Position numbers and translations under genes: made by a program
DNA from: Leptospira sp. WS58.C1
Lineage (GTDB): Bacteria > Spirochaetota > Leptospiria > Leptospirales > Leptospiraceae
Reading direction: 5' to 3'
NCBI RefSeq assembly: GCF_040833995.1
Contig: NZ_CP162137.1
Location: forward strand, 1,515,001-1,579,000
Length of the DNA: 64,000 nucleotides
Notes under the pieces: generated by a model
Database searches by the model: none
Told to the model about the DNA's origin: nothing
The model's input: only the letters and a program-made list of their open reading frames with translations
Shown: positions 10,470 to 19,222 of the stretch, one piece after another
Layout: each line of letters opens with the position of its first letter
How positions within the stretch are numbered: position 1 is the stretch's first letter

Positions 10470-11231
10470 ATGAAAGCTGCTAGGATTTTGATCGTAGAGG
10501 ACGAGGGTCTTGTCGCCCAGGATATTCGGCATAGATTGGTAAGGATGGGATATCCGGAACCAAGTATCGCCAATACCGGCGAAACTGCGGTCAAACAGGC
10601 AATTGCACTACAGCCTGATTTGATCTTGATCGATATTGTTCTTGCAAACGGATATTTGGACGGAATAGACGCTGCTAAAAGGATCCGAAAGTTTTTAGAC
10701 GTTCCTATCGTTTATATTACTGCTTCTTCGGATTCTCAGACATTGACCAGAGCAAAATTAACGGAACCGAATGCGTATATTCTAAAACCGTTTCAAACCA
10801 GGGAATTGCAGATAGTGATCGAACTGATACTCTACAAACACCAAGTGGAGAAGGAGTTGATGGAAAAGGCGAGACTTGTTTCTGCAGAGCTTCGTAATAT
10901 GCAGGAAGGAGTGATCGCTTTCGATTCTAAGGGACAGATCTCGTTTATGAATTTATCTGCGGAGAAGCTCACCGGTTGGTTGGAATCGGATGCTATCGGA
11001 AAACCGCTCGGAGATGTGCTGAGTATGAAAAATCTTCCGGATATGGAAAGTTTCGAATTGGATAACCATCTTTCGGAAAAAATCCCCATTGAGTCGGTTC
11101 CTTCTCACGGGCTCTTACTGTCAAAGAACGGACTTAGTACCGAAGTGTTTACATTTACTAAATCCGTTCCTAAAAATAAGGAAGTGGACGTGGACCGTAT
11201 TTTGGTCATACGAGACTACATCAAAAAATAG
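10470..11231 (+). CDS. Response regulator with C-terminal PAS domain
   Basis: The N-terminal receiver (about 1-125; Asp55 in LILIDIVL, Lys in ILKPFQTRE) closely resembles the preceding single-domain regulator and probably arose by duplication. A short helix follows, then a PAS fold at about 145-250 (MQEGVIAFDSKGQISFMNLSA, KLTGW). There is no kinase core or HTH, so output is likely through PAS-mediated contacts with another protein. It lies 59 bp after the previous gene across an AT-rich spacer, with GGAGA ahead of the ATG, and converges on the TonB receptor gene 3 bp away. Confidence 0.88.
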   Translation: MKAARILIVEDEGLVAQDIRHRLVRMGYPEPSIANTGETAVKQAIALQPDLILIDIVLANGYLDGIDAAKRIRKFLDVPIVYITASSDSQTLTRAKLTEPNAYILKPFQTRELQIVIELILYKHQVEKELMEKARLVSAELRNMQEGVIAFDSKGQISFMNLSAEKLTGWLESDAIGKPLGDVLSMKNLPDMESFELDNHLSEKIPIESVPSHGLLLSKNGLSTEVFTFTKSVPKNKEVDVDRILVIRDYIKK

Positions 11232-11234
11232 ACC

Positions 11235-13385
11235 TTAAAAAGAAGCCCGCACTGAAATTCGTATCGATCTAGGCAGAGCGGGGTGGGTATGTATATCATT
11301 GTATCCACCTTCATTCGGACCTACCGGTTCGTTCTTTAATCTGGAAGCGTAATAATAATCTATATCGCTCACATGAGCGTTCAATAAATTAAATACTTCG
11401 AAAACGATACTAAGATCTTCGCCGATATTCCTCCCAAATTGGAAATTTACAGTCGTGGACGCGGGAGAGCGAACCGTATTATCTTCGATCAAGGAACGAT
11501 TCCCGAAATATCTCACCCTTAAAGACCCGAAAAATCCATCAGGATTTTTTAATGTGATCCCGGAAGCCAATGTATGGCGGATGGAACCTGGGATATAATT
11601 CCCTGAAGGATCATCATCTCTGAACCTTGATTTGGAAGTCGCAAAATCCGCATCTATCATGAGCCAAGAATTATAAGAATAATAATTGGCCCATTCGATC
11701 CCTTTTCGTGTGCTTGGTCTGCTTGCTTCCGTGGTGCCGTTATCGCCGGTGAACAAGAGTTCTGAATTCATATCCAATTGCCAAACGGAGAAAGTGGATT
11801 GCCAACCGTGGACCGGTTCGGTCCGAATTCCAACTTCTCCACCCCTTGTTTGGACCAAAGGATTTGCCGGATCCGTTTTTTGGACCACACCTCTTGCGTC
11901 GTTACTATGGAATCCGTATCCACCGTTTATATAAAGTTCAATTTTACACCAAGGTCCTATAATGATACTTCCTTTCGGGCTATAGATTCTTGCGTTCCTA
12001 TCGGCTCTTTCTTTCGTTCCCCAATCATCGACGTTAAATGTATAATAGTCTCCTCTTATCCCGAATACCGTTCTGAATTTATTCGCCCATTGTATCTTGT
12101 TTTCATAATATAATCCGGAGCTGAGTTGTGTGATCCCATCTTCTCTTACCGTTTCTAATCTGGCTCTTTTTTCGGTATGGAAGAGTCCATTTTGGATATA
12201 ATCTCTTCTGATCTGAAGTCCGATGGTGTTCTCCATTCGGATCCCCCAGAATTCGCTGATATCCTTATAACTGGATTTACTTCCTGCAATCGTTCTTCGA
12301 TCCGCTTGTTCGTGTTGGTCTCCTCTTTCGGGATCGTCCAAGTAATATGTGAAGTTGGAGAATAATCGTAAATCGTAATATATACCGTAAAATTGGGTTT
12401 TTGCCTCGTATCCCTTTTCGGAACGATGAGCTTCAAAGTTGATACTGGCTCTGTTTGACCATCCGCCGTCGTTATGGTCCACACTTTCGAATCTACTTAA
12501 ACCCGAATCCGGCTCCAACCATGAGTCGCCTAGTCTAAGCGCCCTTTTAGGAGCCTGCCCTGTAGAATGCCAGCTACCTTTATAACCCATGAGACCGATG
12601 CTAAATCCTTTTTGTTTATTTCCAACGGAATAACTAGTGACACCATTCACTCTTCTGAAGTTATCCGAAATTACCCAAGGACCGTCATTATGGGAGGCTT
12701 CGAACGCATACAAAAGATCTCCCGGGCCTAACTTATGGGATTTTGCGATCAAAGTCCTTGCATAACCGAGGGTTCCACCTTCCACATTCGCAATCCCTTT
12801 TACAAGACTCTTAAAATAAGAAATATTGAATGCACCTGCCGATGCGAAGTCCCCTTGGTCGGCATAATAAACCCCCTTCTTATATTGTATTTGTTCCACA
12901 AGTTCAGGTATAAGAAAATTCAGATCCGTATAACCTTGACCGTGAGCGTGACTAACGTTATTTACCGGCATTCCGTCCACATTGGAAGAAAGATCCGTAC
13001 CGTGATCCAAGTTGAAACCTCTTAGAAAGAACTGGTTCGCTTTACCCCCTCCGCTATGTTGGGTTACGATCGCACCCGGAATTAATTCCGCGACTTCTCC
13101 CTGCCTCATAATAGGTCTAGTCTTGATCTGATCGGAACCTACCACACCTTCGCTTGCCGAAGACGCGATCCCGATTAGATTGGACCTTCTATCCCGGATT
13201 ACGATCGTATCCGGCTTATATTCCGAGATCTTTTTTTTGAACTCCGATTTTTCGGTATCCGTCTTTTCTTTTCCGTTAGTCGGTTTTGTTTCCCGATCCT
13301 GGGAAAGGATAGGGGATAAGCTCGCACATACAAAGTACGATAAGGATATGCCTAAGCCGGCAATCCGGAAGATATTTTGTTTCAT
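11235..13385 (-). CDS. TonB-dependent outer-membrane receptor under a cobalamin riboswitch (cobalamin or cobalt-chelate uptake)
   Basis: A 716-residue outer-membrane receptor. It has a signal peptide (basic start, hydrophobic core to about residue 29), a plug domain (about 55-190, RQGEVAELIPGAIVTQHSGG then FFLRGFNLDHGTDLS) and a beta-barrel ending in Phe (RASF), as expected of outer-membrane proteins. It would use TonB energy to import a ligand. The 5' leader carries a cobalamin riboswitch and the neighbouring operon makes cobalamin, so the ligand is probably cobalamin, a corrinoid or a cobalt chelate. The plug motif VSHAHGQGYTD is His-containing, and this subfamily is not classic BtuB, so I leave the gene symbol empty. 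Confidence 0.85.
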   Translation of the reverse strand: MKQNIFRIAGLGISLSYFVCASLSPILSQDRETKPTNGKEKTDTEKSEFKKKISEYKPDTIVIRDRRSNLIGIASSASEGVVGSDQIKTRPIMRQGEVAELIPGAIVTQHSGGGKANQFFLRGFNLDHGTDLSSNVDGMPVNNVSHAHGQGYTDLNFLIPELVEQIQYKKGVYYADQGDFASAGAFNISYFKSLVKGIANVEGGTLGYARTLIAKSHKLGPGDLLYAFEASHNDGPWVISDNFRRVNGVTSYSVGNKQKGFSIGLMGYKGSWHSTGQAPKRALRLGDSWLEPDSGLSRFESVDHNDGGWSNRASINFEAHRSEKGYEAKTQFYGIYYDLRLFSNFTYYLDDPERGDQHEQADRRTIAGSKSSYKDISEFWGIRMENTIGLQIRRDYIQNGLFHTEKRARLETVREDGITQLSSGLYYENKIQWANKFRTVFGIRGDYYTFNVDDWGTKERADRNARIYSPKGSIIIGPWCKIELYINGGYGFHSNDARGVVQKTDPANPLVQTRGGEVGIRTEPVHGWQSTFSVWQLDMNSELLFTGDNGTTEASRPSTRKGIEWANYYSYNSWLMIDADFATSKSRFRDDDPSGNYIPGSIRHTLASGITLKNPDGFFGSLRVRYFGNRSLIEDNTVRSPASTTVNFQFGRNIGEDLSIVFEVFNLLNAHVSDIDYYYASRLKNEPVGPNEGGYNDIHTHPALPRSIRISVRASF

Positions 13386-13515
13386 GGTTTCGTCCGTTTT
13401 TTGGAAAACTTTCGAAACAAAGATAAACTAACGAATGTTAGACTAATTTACGTCAAAATACGAATATGTAAATTGGGCAAATATATTAAATGATGAATTT
13501 ATCTTGGTTCCGAGA

Positions 13516-13539
13516 GCCCCGATTTTTAACTTCCGGGGC
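13516..13539 (-). other. GC-rich hairpin in the receptor leader, possible expression platform
   Basis: GCCCCG (13516-13521) pairs with CGGGGC (13534-13539) across a 12-nt AT-rich loop. It lies between the B12-box side of the riboswitch and the TonB receptor start about 130 bp further on. There is no U-run after it on the - strand, so a classical intrinsic terminator is unlikely. It could be part of an antiterminator or sequestering structure. Confidence 0.4.
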
Positions 13540-13599
13540 CCTTCGCGGATGCACGGACGTGCTTGGCGAGAATGCTAACATACCTAACCTCGAGGTTTT

Positions 13600-13750
13600 A
13601 GTCTGCAGGGAGATCTGGCTTGCGGAATAAAATAGAAAGAGAATATCTTTCCGATCTAATATCCGATCACAGTTGCGGGTCAGCGTGGGAATTACACCCA
13701 ACTTCATCCTGAAAGTTAAGACGATCTTTTGAAGAGACACGGTTTACTCA
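13600..13750 (-). promoter_or_regulatory. Cobalamin riboswitch upstream of the TonB receptor
   Basis: Read on the - strand, the leader contains GGGTGTAATTCCCACGCTG, then ACCCGCAACTGTGATC, and at its 3' side CAAGCCAGATCTCCCTGC. These match the conserved core and the B12 box (consensus AGYCAGGAGACCTGCC) of the cobalamin riboswitch family in the correct order and spacing. The receptor gene follows on the same strand. Repression of receptor synthesis by adenosylcobalamin is the expected behaviour. The boundaries are approximate. Confidence 0.88.
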
Positions 13751-13834
13751 ATCAAAAAAGTTTTATCAGCGGTAAAAAAAGAATATTCTAATTATTTATA
13801 ATAGTCTGCGTAAAGGTAGGTCATCGATAGGTAT

Positions 13835-14476
13835 CTAGTCTCGATTTGTATTATTCTCGATCTTCGAGGGAAGATCTTTCGTATAAGTTTTTTCTATATT
13901 CTCGGAAAAGAGAAATAATTCCAGGATCTCACAATTCCCAAGTTTAGAATAGTGGGATATTTTAAGTGAATAACGTTCAAAAAATCTCGAAAGTACGAAT
14001 CCGTGACTACAAATTGCCACTTTCTTTTTGTCATAAATTTTCAATAAATTTAATATAGTTTCAACGACCCGAGACTCCGCTTCGGATTTGCTTTCTCCTC
14101 CCGGGAATCTAAACTGATCGTAAACGTTATCCGAACTTTTCCAGGCGGAATAGGACGTTTCTCCGAATAGCCTCGAAATCTCCGATTCTAAGACCCCTTG
14201 TGCTTCTCCTAAGTGGATCTCTCTGAGCCCCGGATGATATATAATCTCTATTCCTAACTTTTGAGAGATCGGTTTTGCAGTTTCTTTCGTCCTTTTTAAA
14301 TCACTGCTAAAGATCAGTTCTATTCCTGTATCTTTTAACTGATCCGCTAAATTGATCGCTTGTTCTTGCCCATGTTCGGAAAGCGGCGTATCGATTTGTC
14401 CTTGCAACCTTCTCTCTCTGTTCCATTCCGTTTCTCCATGCCTAATTAGGAAAAGGTGATATTCTTCTTTTTTCAT
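13835..14476 (-). CDS. Histidine phosphatase (phosphoglycerate mutase-like), last gene of the cobalamin operon
   Basis: A 213-residue histidine phosphatase superfamily member with the catalytic LIRHGETEWN motif at about 10-19, a second conserved region (FPGGESKSEAESR) and a late His (ICSHGFVLSRF). It lies 9 bp after cbiB, so it belongs to the cobalamin operon. It could act as an alpha-ribazole-5'-phosphate phosphatase alongside the other operon phosphatase at 18593-19222, or on a different phosphoester. The motif RHGET is the general family form, so substrate is inferred only from position. Confidence 0.8.
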   Translation of the reverse strand: MKKEEYHLFLIRHGETEWNRERRLQGQIDTPLSEHGQEQAINLADQLKDTGIELIFSSDLKRTKETAKPISQKLGIEIIYHPGLREIHLGEAQGVLESEISRLFGETSYSAWKSSDNVYDQFRFPGGESKSEAESRVVETILNLLKIYDKKKVAICSHGFVLSRFFERYSLKISHYSKLGNCEILELFLFSENIEKTYTKDLPSKIENNTNRD

Positions 14477-14485
14477 CGGATTAAT

Positions 14486-15457
14486 TTAGGATTGGAAGAA
14501 CTTGCCGTATAATAATTGAGCCGCCAGTCCCAGACAAAGAAACAAACCGGAGGAAAAAATAGAGGTTAAAAATATAATTTTATTCGCATCTAAGATCAGG
14601 TTTGGGACTAATTTTCGATCCGGATCCCCTAATTTTGGCTTATCACTCGGAACTCCCGAGTAATAATTTCTTCCTCCGAGTTGGATCTTTAGAGCACCCG
14701 CTAAAGCCGCTTCGCAAAGTCCTGAATTGGGGCTAGGGTGTTTTCTTCCGTCTCGAATCAATATTTTAAAGGAACGTAATGGATAAAAACCTAAAATTGC
14801 GGATGAAATACAAAGTATAGGGGCAGTCAATCGAGCCGGTATATAATTAGCCAAATCATCCATTCTTGCGGAAATCCATCCGAAGTTCAGATAGGCCTGA
14901 TTCTTATAACCGAATAGTGAATCCAAGGTATTTATGGAACGATAAAGCATCGCAAGACTTGGACCCCCTATAGCTGCAAAAAAGAGCGGGGCAGTGATCC
15001 CATCCACCAGACTTTCTCCCACACTTTCCAGGCCCGCCCTAACTATTTCAGGTTCTTCTAAATTTTCAGTGTCCCTTCCTACGATTCTAGCAACCATAAA
15101 TCTCGCTTTGTCCAAATCTTTTTCGCACAATGCCGAATATACGTCCTTGCTATGATCCAAAAGATCCTTTAAGGCTATGCTAGTGTAAATGATAAATGCG
15201 GATGCCAATTCCGCTAAAAAGGGATGAATATACCGAAAAATAAATATAATGATCCACGGAAATATAAAAGAAATAGAATATACTGAAAACGCAGTCATTA
15301 TACCTGCAATTTTTTCGGATACGATATACTTTCTTGTGACCTTCTCCATATACCTTGCGAATTTTCCGATAAGTCGGACCGGATGAGGAGAACCTTGAGG
15401 ATCTCCAAGACCTAGATCCAGAAGTAAGGAAGCAGGAATGATCCAAATTGAAGTCAT
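14486..15457 (-). CDS. cbiB: Adenosylcobinamide-phosphate synthase CbiB/CobD
   Basis: A 323-residue integral membrane protein that attaches aminopropanol (or its phosphate) to adenosylcobyric acid. Family hallmarks are visible: DLGLGDPQGSPHPVRLIG at the N terminus, RDTENLEEPEIVRAGLESVGESLVDG in the middle and PSPNSGLCEAALAGAL near residue 240, with about five hydrophobic segments. Length is typical. It overlaps the preceding fusion gene by 4 bp (ATGA). Confidence 0.95.
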   Translation of the reverse strand: MTSIWIIPASLLLDLGLGDPQGSPHPVRLIGKFARYMEKVTRKYIVSEKIAGIMTAFSVYSISFIFPWIIIFIFRYIHPFLAELASAFIIYTSIALKDLLDHSKDVYSALCEKDLDKARFMVARIVGRDTENLEEPEIVRAGLESVGESLVDGITAPLFFAAIGGPSLAMLYRSINTLDSLFGYKNQAYLNFGWISARMDDLANYIPARLTAPILCISSAILGFYPLRSFKILIRDGRKHPSPNSGLCEAALAGALKIQLGGRNYYSGVPSDKPKLGDPDRKLVPNLILDANKIIFLTSIFSSGLFLCLGLAAQLLYGKFFQS

Positions 15458-18054
15458 GTAAGTCCCAAGATCCTATAAATTTCCGGCATATTCACCGAGT
15501 TTCTGACCTCTTCCGCTAGACGATCTAAATTAGTTTCCAGCTCGTATCTGGCTTGGACTTTACCCAAGGGCGTCATTCCTTTTTTGAGCCTGATCTTATC
15601 TATGAACCATCTTCTGAATTCGTCTTCGTCGAATACTCCGTGTAAATAGGTTCCCCAGATTCTTTCCGAGATCCCTTGATGACCTAAACATTCTCCGGAG
15701 TAATTATGAAAAATTGGTTTTGCGGAAATCTCTTTTGTATTTCCATGATGGATTTCGTAACCAGATACTTTTTTTCCGGATAGAAGGTGAATACCTTCCG
15801 TTTGTTTGAGTAATTTCTCTTTTTCTAATACTGTTCTGACACCTATCAGATTTAAACCTTCTGCGGAGCCTAAATTGCTTTCTATTTGGAAAGGATCATG
15901 GACGGATTGTCCCAACATCTGGTAGCCTCCACAAATCCCGATAATTTCAGTTCTTCCTTCTTTATGAAAATGTAAAATGGTTTCAGAGATGCCAGAATCT
16001 TTCAGATAGTTCAGGTCGGTGATCACATTTTTACTTCCTGGGAGTATTAATACATCCGGATTCCCTATCTCTTCTTTTCTTTGAACGATCCTGACTCTGA
16101 CGTCGGGTTCTATTCTCAAAGAATCCAGATCCGTATGATTAGAGATCCTAGGCGTATCGATTAAAACAATATCTATCCTGTCTCCTAAAGGGGAGGTATC
16201 GTTTAAACTTCCTGATTTGAATTCTAAGGAATCTTCTTCCGGTAGTCTTAGGTCGTTTAAGAATGGAATAATTCCGAATACATTTTTACGGGTGGTTTCT
16301 TCCAAATATCTGATCCCTGGATCGAGTAGGTTCTTTATTCCCCTGAATCGGTTGATTAGAAATCCTGAAACTAGTTTTCTTTCCCATTCCGACATAGTCT
16401 CCATTGCGCCTACGAAGGATCCGAATACCCCTCCATGATCTATATTTCCGACTAATAATACTTTTGCCTTGGCATACTCCGCCATTCTCATATTTACTAT
16501 GTCTTTGTCTTTTAAGTTGACTTCCGAAACTCCACCGGCTCCTTCTAGGACAAGCAAATCGAACTCCTCCGAAAGTGAATCGTAGGATTTTTTCACCTCA
16601 TCGAAAGCGACTGACTTGAATTTCATGTAATCCCTGAAATCCATCGCCTCTACCGGCTTACCGTTTAATATAACTTGAGAATCTTTTTCGCTGGAAGGTT
16701 TGAGAAGGATGGGATTCATCCTATAGTCGGCTCTGATCTTAGAAGCCTGGGCTTGCAACGCTTGCGCTCTTCCGATCTCCGCTCCCTCATACGTCACGAA
16801 AGAATTTAATGCCATGTTTTGGGATTTGAATGGTGCTACTTTGAAACCGTCTTGTGTAAAGATCCTACAGAATGCGGTTGCCAAGATACTTTTTCCCACA
16901 TTGGAAGCTGTTCCTTGCAGCATTAAGGCAGGTTTTGCTCCTTTTAGTTTAGACGGTTTCGGATTTTTCTTAAATATAGAACGAAACGATTGTATGAGTC
17001 TTTCGTTTTCTTCCGAAGTTTTGATCGCTATTCTTATATAATTATTTTCTAATCCTTTAAAATTGCAGCAGTTCCGGACTCCAATTTTGTATTCTTTAAG
17101 AAGAAGATATTCTAATTCCGGAATATTTTTTTTTGGATCTAAAAACTCCAGCAGAAGGAAATTCGCATTCGTATCATAAACCCGAAAAATTTTTAGAGCT
17201 TCGAGATCCTTTTGGAATCCATTCTTCCATTCACAAATTTTATCCTTGGTCCTAAGGATAAAGTCACGATCCTCTCCGAATTTTTCTAATATGGAAGCGC
17301 TTAAACTATTCAGGGACCATGCAGGAAGAATTTCTGAAATTTTGGAGGCAATTTTTGGATTCGTTAATAAAAGCCCCATTCTAAGTCCGGGAAGAGCCAA
17401 AATTTTTGTCAAGGACCAGAGAACGGCCAGGTTTTCGGACCTATCATTTCGAAATGAAATATCATCCGAACAAAAATCTATAAAAGATTCATCTATTACA
17501 AAAAACGCATTTTTATATTCTGAACGGATCTCTAGGATTTTCTCTTTATCTAATATTCTTCCTGTGGGGTTATTCGGATGGCCTAATAGAACTAAGATTT
17601 GTTTTTCGGGATTTTTCCGTAAAATTTCGATTAGTTCCTCGTAGTCCAATTCAAAATCCGATTCTTTTTGAAGATGCATTTCATGGATTTGCAATCCTGC
17701 TAATTCAATACTTTTTCGATAATCGATGTATGAGGGTTGGGCAATCACTGCCAAATCGAATTTTTTGATCCTTGGAAGAATATGAATGAGTTCTGAGGCG
17801 CCATTTCCGAATACGATTTCATCTTTTGGAATATTCCAATATTTTTGTAAAGAAATTCTGGCCTTAGTATAATTCGGGTCCGGATAATGGATCAGATCGC
17901 TGATCTTGGAGTTAATCAGTGGACGGACCCAATCCGGAAAACCCAAAGGATTTAGGTTCGACGAAAAATCTAAAATTTCAGAAGGGTCCGCTCCGGCAAT
18001 CTCCGACATCCTCGATAAATTTCCTCCATGTGAACTTACACTTTCCGATCTCAT
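15454..18054 (-). CDS. Fusion: L-threonine-phosphate decarboxylase (CobD-like) + cobyric acid synthase (CbiP/CobQ)
   Basis: An 866-residue two-enzyme fusion. Residues 1-360 are a PLP-dependent aminotransferase-fold enzyme of the CobD/CobC type (HGGNLSRM start, FSSNLNPLG, PNNPTGR, PLP Lys217 in SLTKILALPGLRMG) that makes aminopropanol phosphate from threonine phosphate. Residues from about 375 on are cobyric acid synthase: P-loop GTASNVGKS, FKSQNMALNSFVT, the glutamine-amidotransferase Cys in GICGGYQMLG and His in GTYLHGVFD. The second half amidates adenosylcobyrinate a,c-diamide at four side chains. CbiB, which joins the products of both halves, is the next gene. The fusion is uninterrupted, with no stop between halves. 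Confidence 0.93.
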   Translation of the reverse strand: MRSESVSSHGGNLSRMSEIAGADPSEILDFSSNLNPLGFPDWVRPLINSKISDLIHYPDPNYTKARISLQKYWNIPKDEIVFGNGASELIHILPRIKKFDLAVIAQPSYIDYRKSIELAGLQIHEMHLQKESDFELDYEELIEILRKNPEKQILVLLGHPNNPTGRILDKEKILEIRSEYKNAFFVIDESFIDFCSDDISFRNDRSENLAVLWSLTKILALPGLRMGLLLTNPKIASKISEILPAWSLNSLSASILEKFGEDRDFILRTKDKICEWKNGFQKDLEALKIFRVYDTNANFLLLEFLDPKKNIPELEYLLLKEYKIGVRNCCNFKGLENNYIRIAIKTSEENERLIQSFRSIFKKNPKPSKLKGAKPALMLQGTASNVGKSILATAFCRIFTQDGFKVAPFKSQNMALNSFVTYEGAEIGRAQALQAQASKIRADYRMNPILLKPSSEKDSQVILNGKPVEAMDFRDYMKFKSVAFDEVKKSYDSLSEEFDLLVLEGAGGVSEVNLKDKDIVNMRMAEYAKAKVLLVGNIDHGGVFGSFVGAMETMSEWERKLVSGFLINRFRGIKNLLDPGIRYLEETTRKNVFGIIPFLNDLRLPEEDSLEFKSGSLNDTSPLGDRIDIVLIDTPRISNHTDLDSLRIEPDVRVRIVQRKEEIGNPDVLILPGSKNVITDLNYLKDSGISETILHFHKEGRTEIIGICGGYQMLGQSVHDPFQIESNLGSAEGLNLIGVRTVLEKEKLLKQTEGIHLLSGKKVSGYEIHHGNTKEISAKPIFHNYSGECLGHQGISERIWGTYLHGVFDEDEFRRWFIDKIRLKKGMTPLGKVQARYELETNLDRLAEEVRNSVNMPEIYRILGLT

Positions 18055-18605
18055 AAATTCGTTTCCGAATGCGGTTTGATCCGGATCGAGATCCCGCTGA
18101 CTAATAAATACACTTCGTTTGCCATCAAAGCGAATGTTTGATTACAGATCCCTAATAGGTCTCTGTATAGTCTGCCTTCTTTATTTTCGGGAACAAGGCC
18201 CATCCCGACTTCATTCGTTACTAAAAATACGGTTTTCAGATTTGAATTCAAAATATGTTCCCCCAATTTTCTGCATAGATCTTTGATATGGTCTTGGGTA
18301 AGTTCCGAATTTTTGTTTTTTGCAGCATACATTAAGTTATTGATCCAAAGACTTAAACAGTCCAATAATACCACGGCTCCTGACGGAATCGAATCGAATA
18401 CGGAAGAAAGATCTAATTCTTCTTCGATCGTATCCCAGCCTGTTCTTTCTTGTTTATGCCTTTGTATCCTTTCATCGATTTCGGAGTCTATATGCGGGCA
18501 GGTGGCTAAAAAGAATTTTTTTTCTTCTACAGAATTCGCTTTTTCTAATGCAAATCTGCTTTTTCCGCTTCTACATCCTCCGGTGACCAAAATTATCCCG
18601 GCCAT
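18051..18605 (-). CDS. cobU: Bifunctional adenosylcobinamide kinase / guanylyltransferase
   Basis: A 184-residue soluble enzyme that phosphorylates adenosylcobinamide and transfers GMP to give adenosylcobinamide-GDP. The P-loop VTGGCRSGKSRFA is at about 7-19, followed by RIQRHKQERTGWDTIEE, LLDCLSLWINNLM and TNEVGMGLVPENKEGRLYRD, all diagnostic for the CobU/CobP family. Length is typical. The start at 18605 overlaps the upstream phosphatase by 13 bp, and the stop overlaps the next gene by 4 bp. Confidence 0.96.
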   Translation of the reverse strand: MAGIILVTGGCRSGKSRFALEKANSVEEKKFFLATCPHIDSEIDERIQRHKQERTGWDTIEEELDLSSVFDSIPSGAVVLLDCLSLWINNLMYAAKNKNSELTQDHIKDLCRKLGEHILNSNLKTVFLVTNEVGMGLVPENKEGRLYRDLLGICNQTFALMANEVYLLVSGISIRIKPHSETNL

Positions 18606-19222
18606 TCTGATCTCCTTGTGGAAGAGACTCGGATCAGATCGGTTAGAACTGCCTGACCATTTCGGAATATATCTAAATAAACAAGAGTAGAAGGAGATAT
18701 TCTGAATTTTGTATAAAACGAAAAAGGAAGATCTAAAAATGAACAGAGTAGAATAGAGAGAATTCCGCCATGACTTAAAATAAAAACGGAACGATCGGGA
18801 GAAGATAGAATATGATCCTTAAATCCTTTCGCTCTTGTTTGGAATTCGTTTAAACTTTCTCCTTTAGGGAATCGAAAAGCAGGGGAGAAGTCCGCGAATT
18901 TTTTTAAATCTTCAGGATTTAATTCTGCAAGCTCCGAAAAAGATCTACCTTCCCATTCTCCGAAATCCAATTCTTGTAATTCTTCTCTGAATCCTGCCTG
19001 GATCTCTTTAGGGAATTCTAATGTTTCAAGAGTTTCCTTACATTGTTTTGTAGGGCTTGAATATACTATTCCTTTCCGGAATTTCTCTTGGATCTTTTCC
19101 TTTATCCTTTCTGCTTCTTGGACCCCTTTTTCGGATAGGGAGACTTCTTTTCTGCCTAAATATCTTCCACCATATTCCGCAGGAAGACTGGGGTGTCTTA
19201 GTAAACATAATGATTTTTTCAT
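18593..19222 (-). CDS. cobC: Alpha-ribazole phosphatase-like histidine phosphatase CobC
   Basis: A 209-residue histidine phosphatase with LLRHPSLPAEYGGRYLG at the N terminus. The RHP variant of the RHG motif is typical of CobC proteins, and GEWEGRSFSEL plus ILSHGGILSIL complete the active site. Expected role: removal of the 5'-phosphate from alpha-ribazole phosphate or adenosylcobalamin phosphate. The frame is open 15 codons further upstream, but ATG at 19222 overlaps the cbiZ stop as ATGA, matches operon style, and leaves the catalytic motif at residue 9, so I prefer it. Confidence 0.85.
   Translation of the reverse strand: MKKSLCLLRHPSLPAEYGGRYLGRKEVSLSEKGVQEAERIKEKIQEKFRKGIVYSSPTKQCKETLETLEFPKEIQAGFREELQELDFGEWEGRSFSELAELNPEDLKKFADFSPAFRFPKGESLNEFQTRAKGFKDHILSSPDRSVFILSHGGILSILLCSFLDLPFSFYTKFRISPSTLVYLDIFRNGQAVLTDLIRVSSTRRSEWPG

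Noticed and set aside
13486..13740. 84-codon open frame on the - strand upstream of the TonB receptor
   Set aside because: It coincides with the cobalamin riboswitch core and leader; the conserved RNA blocks explain the sequence better than a protein.
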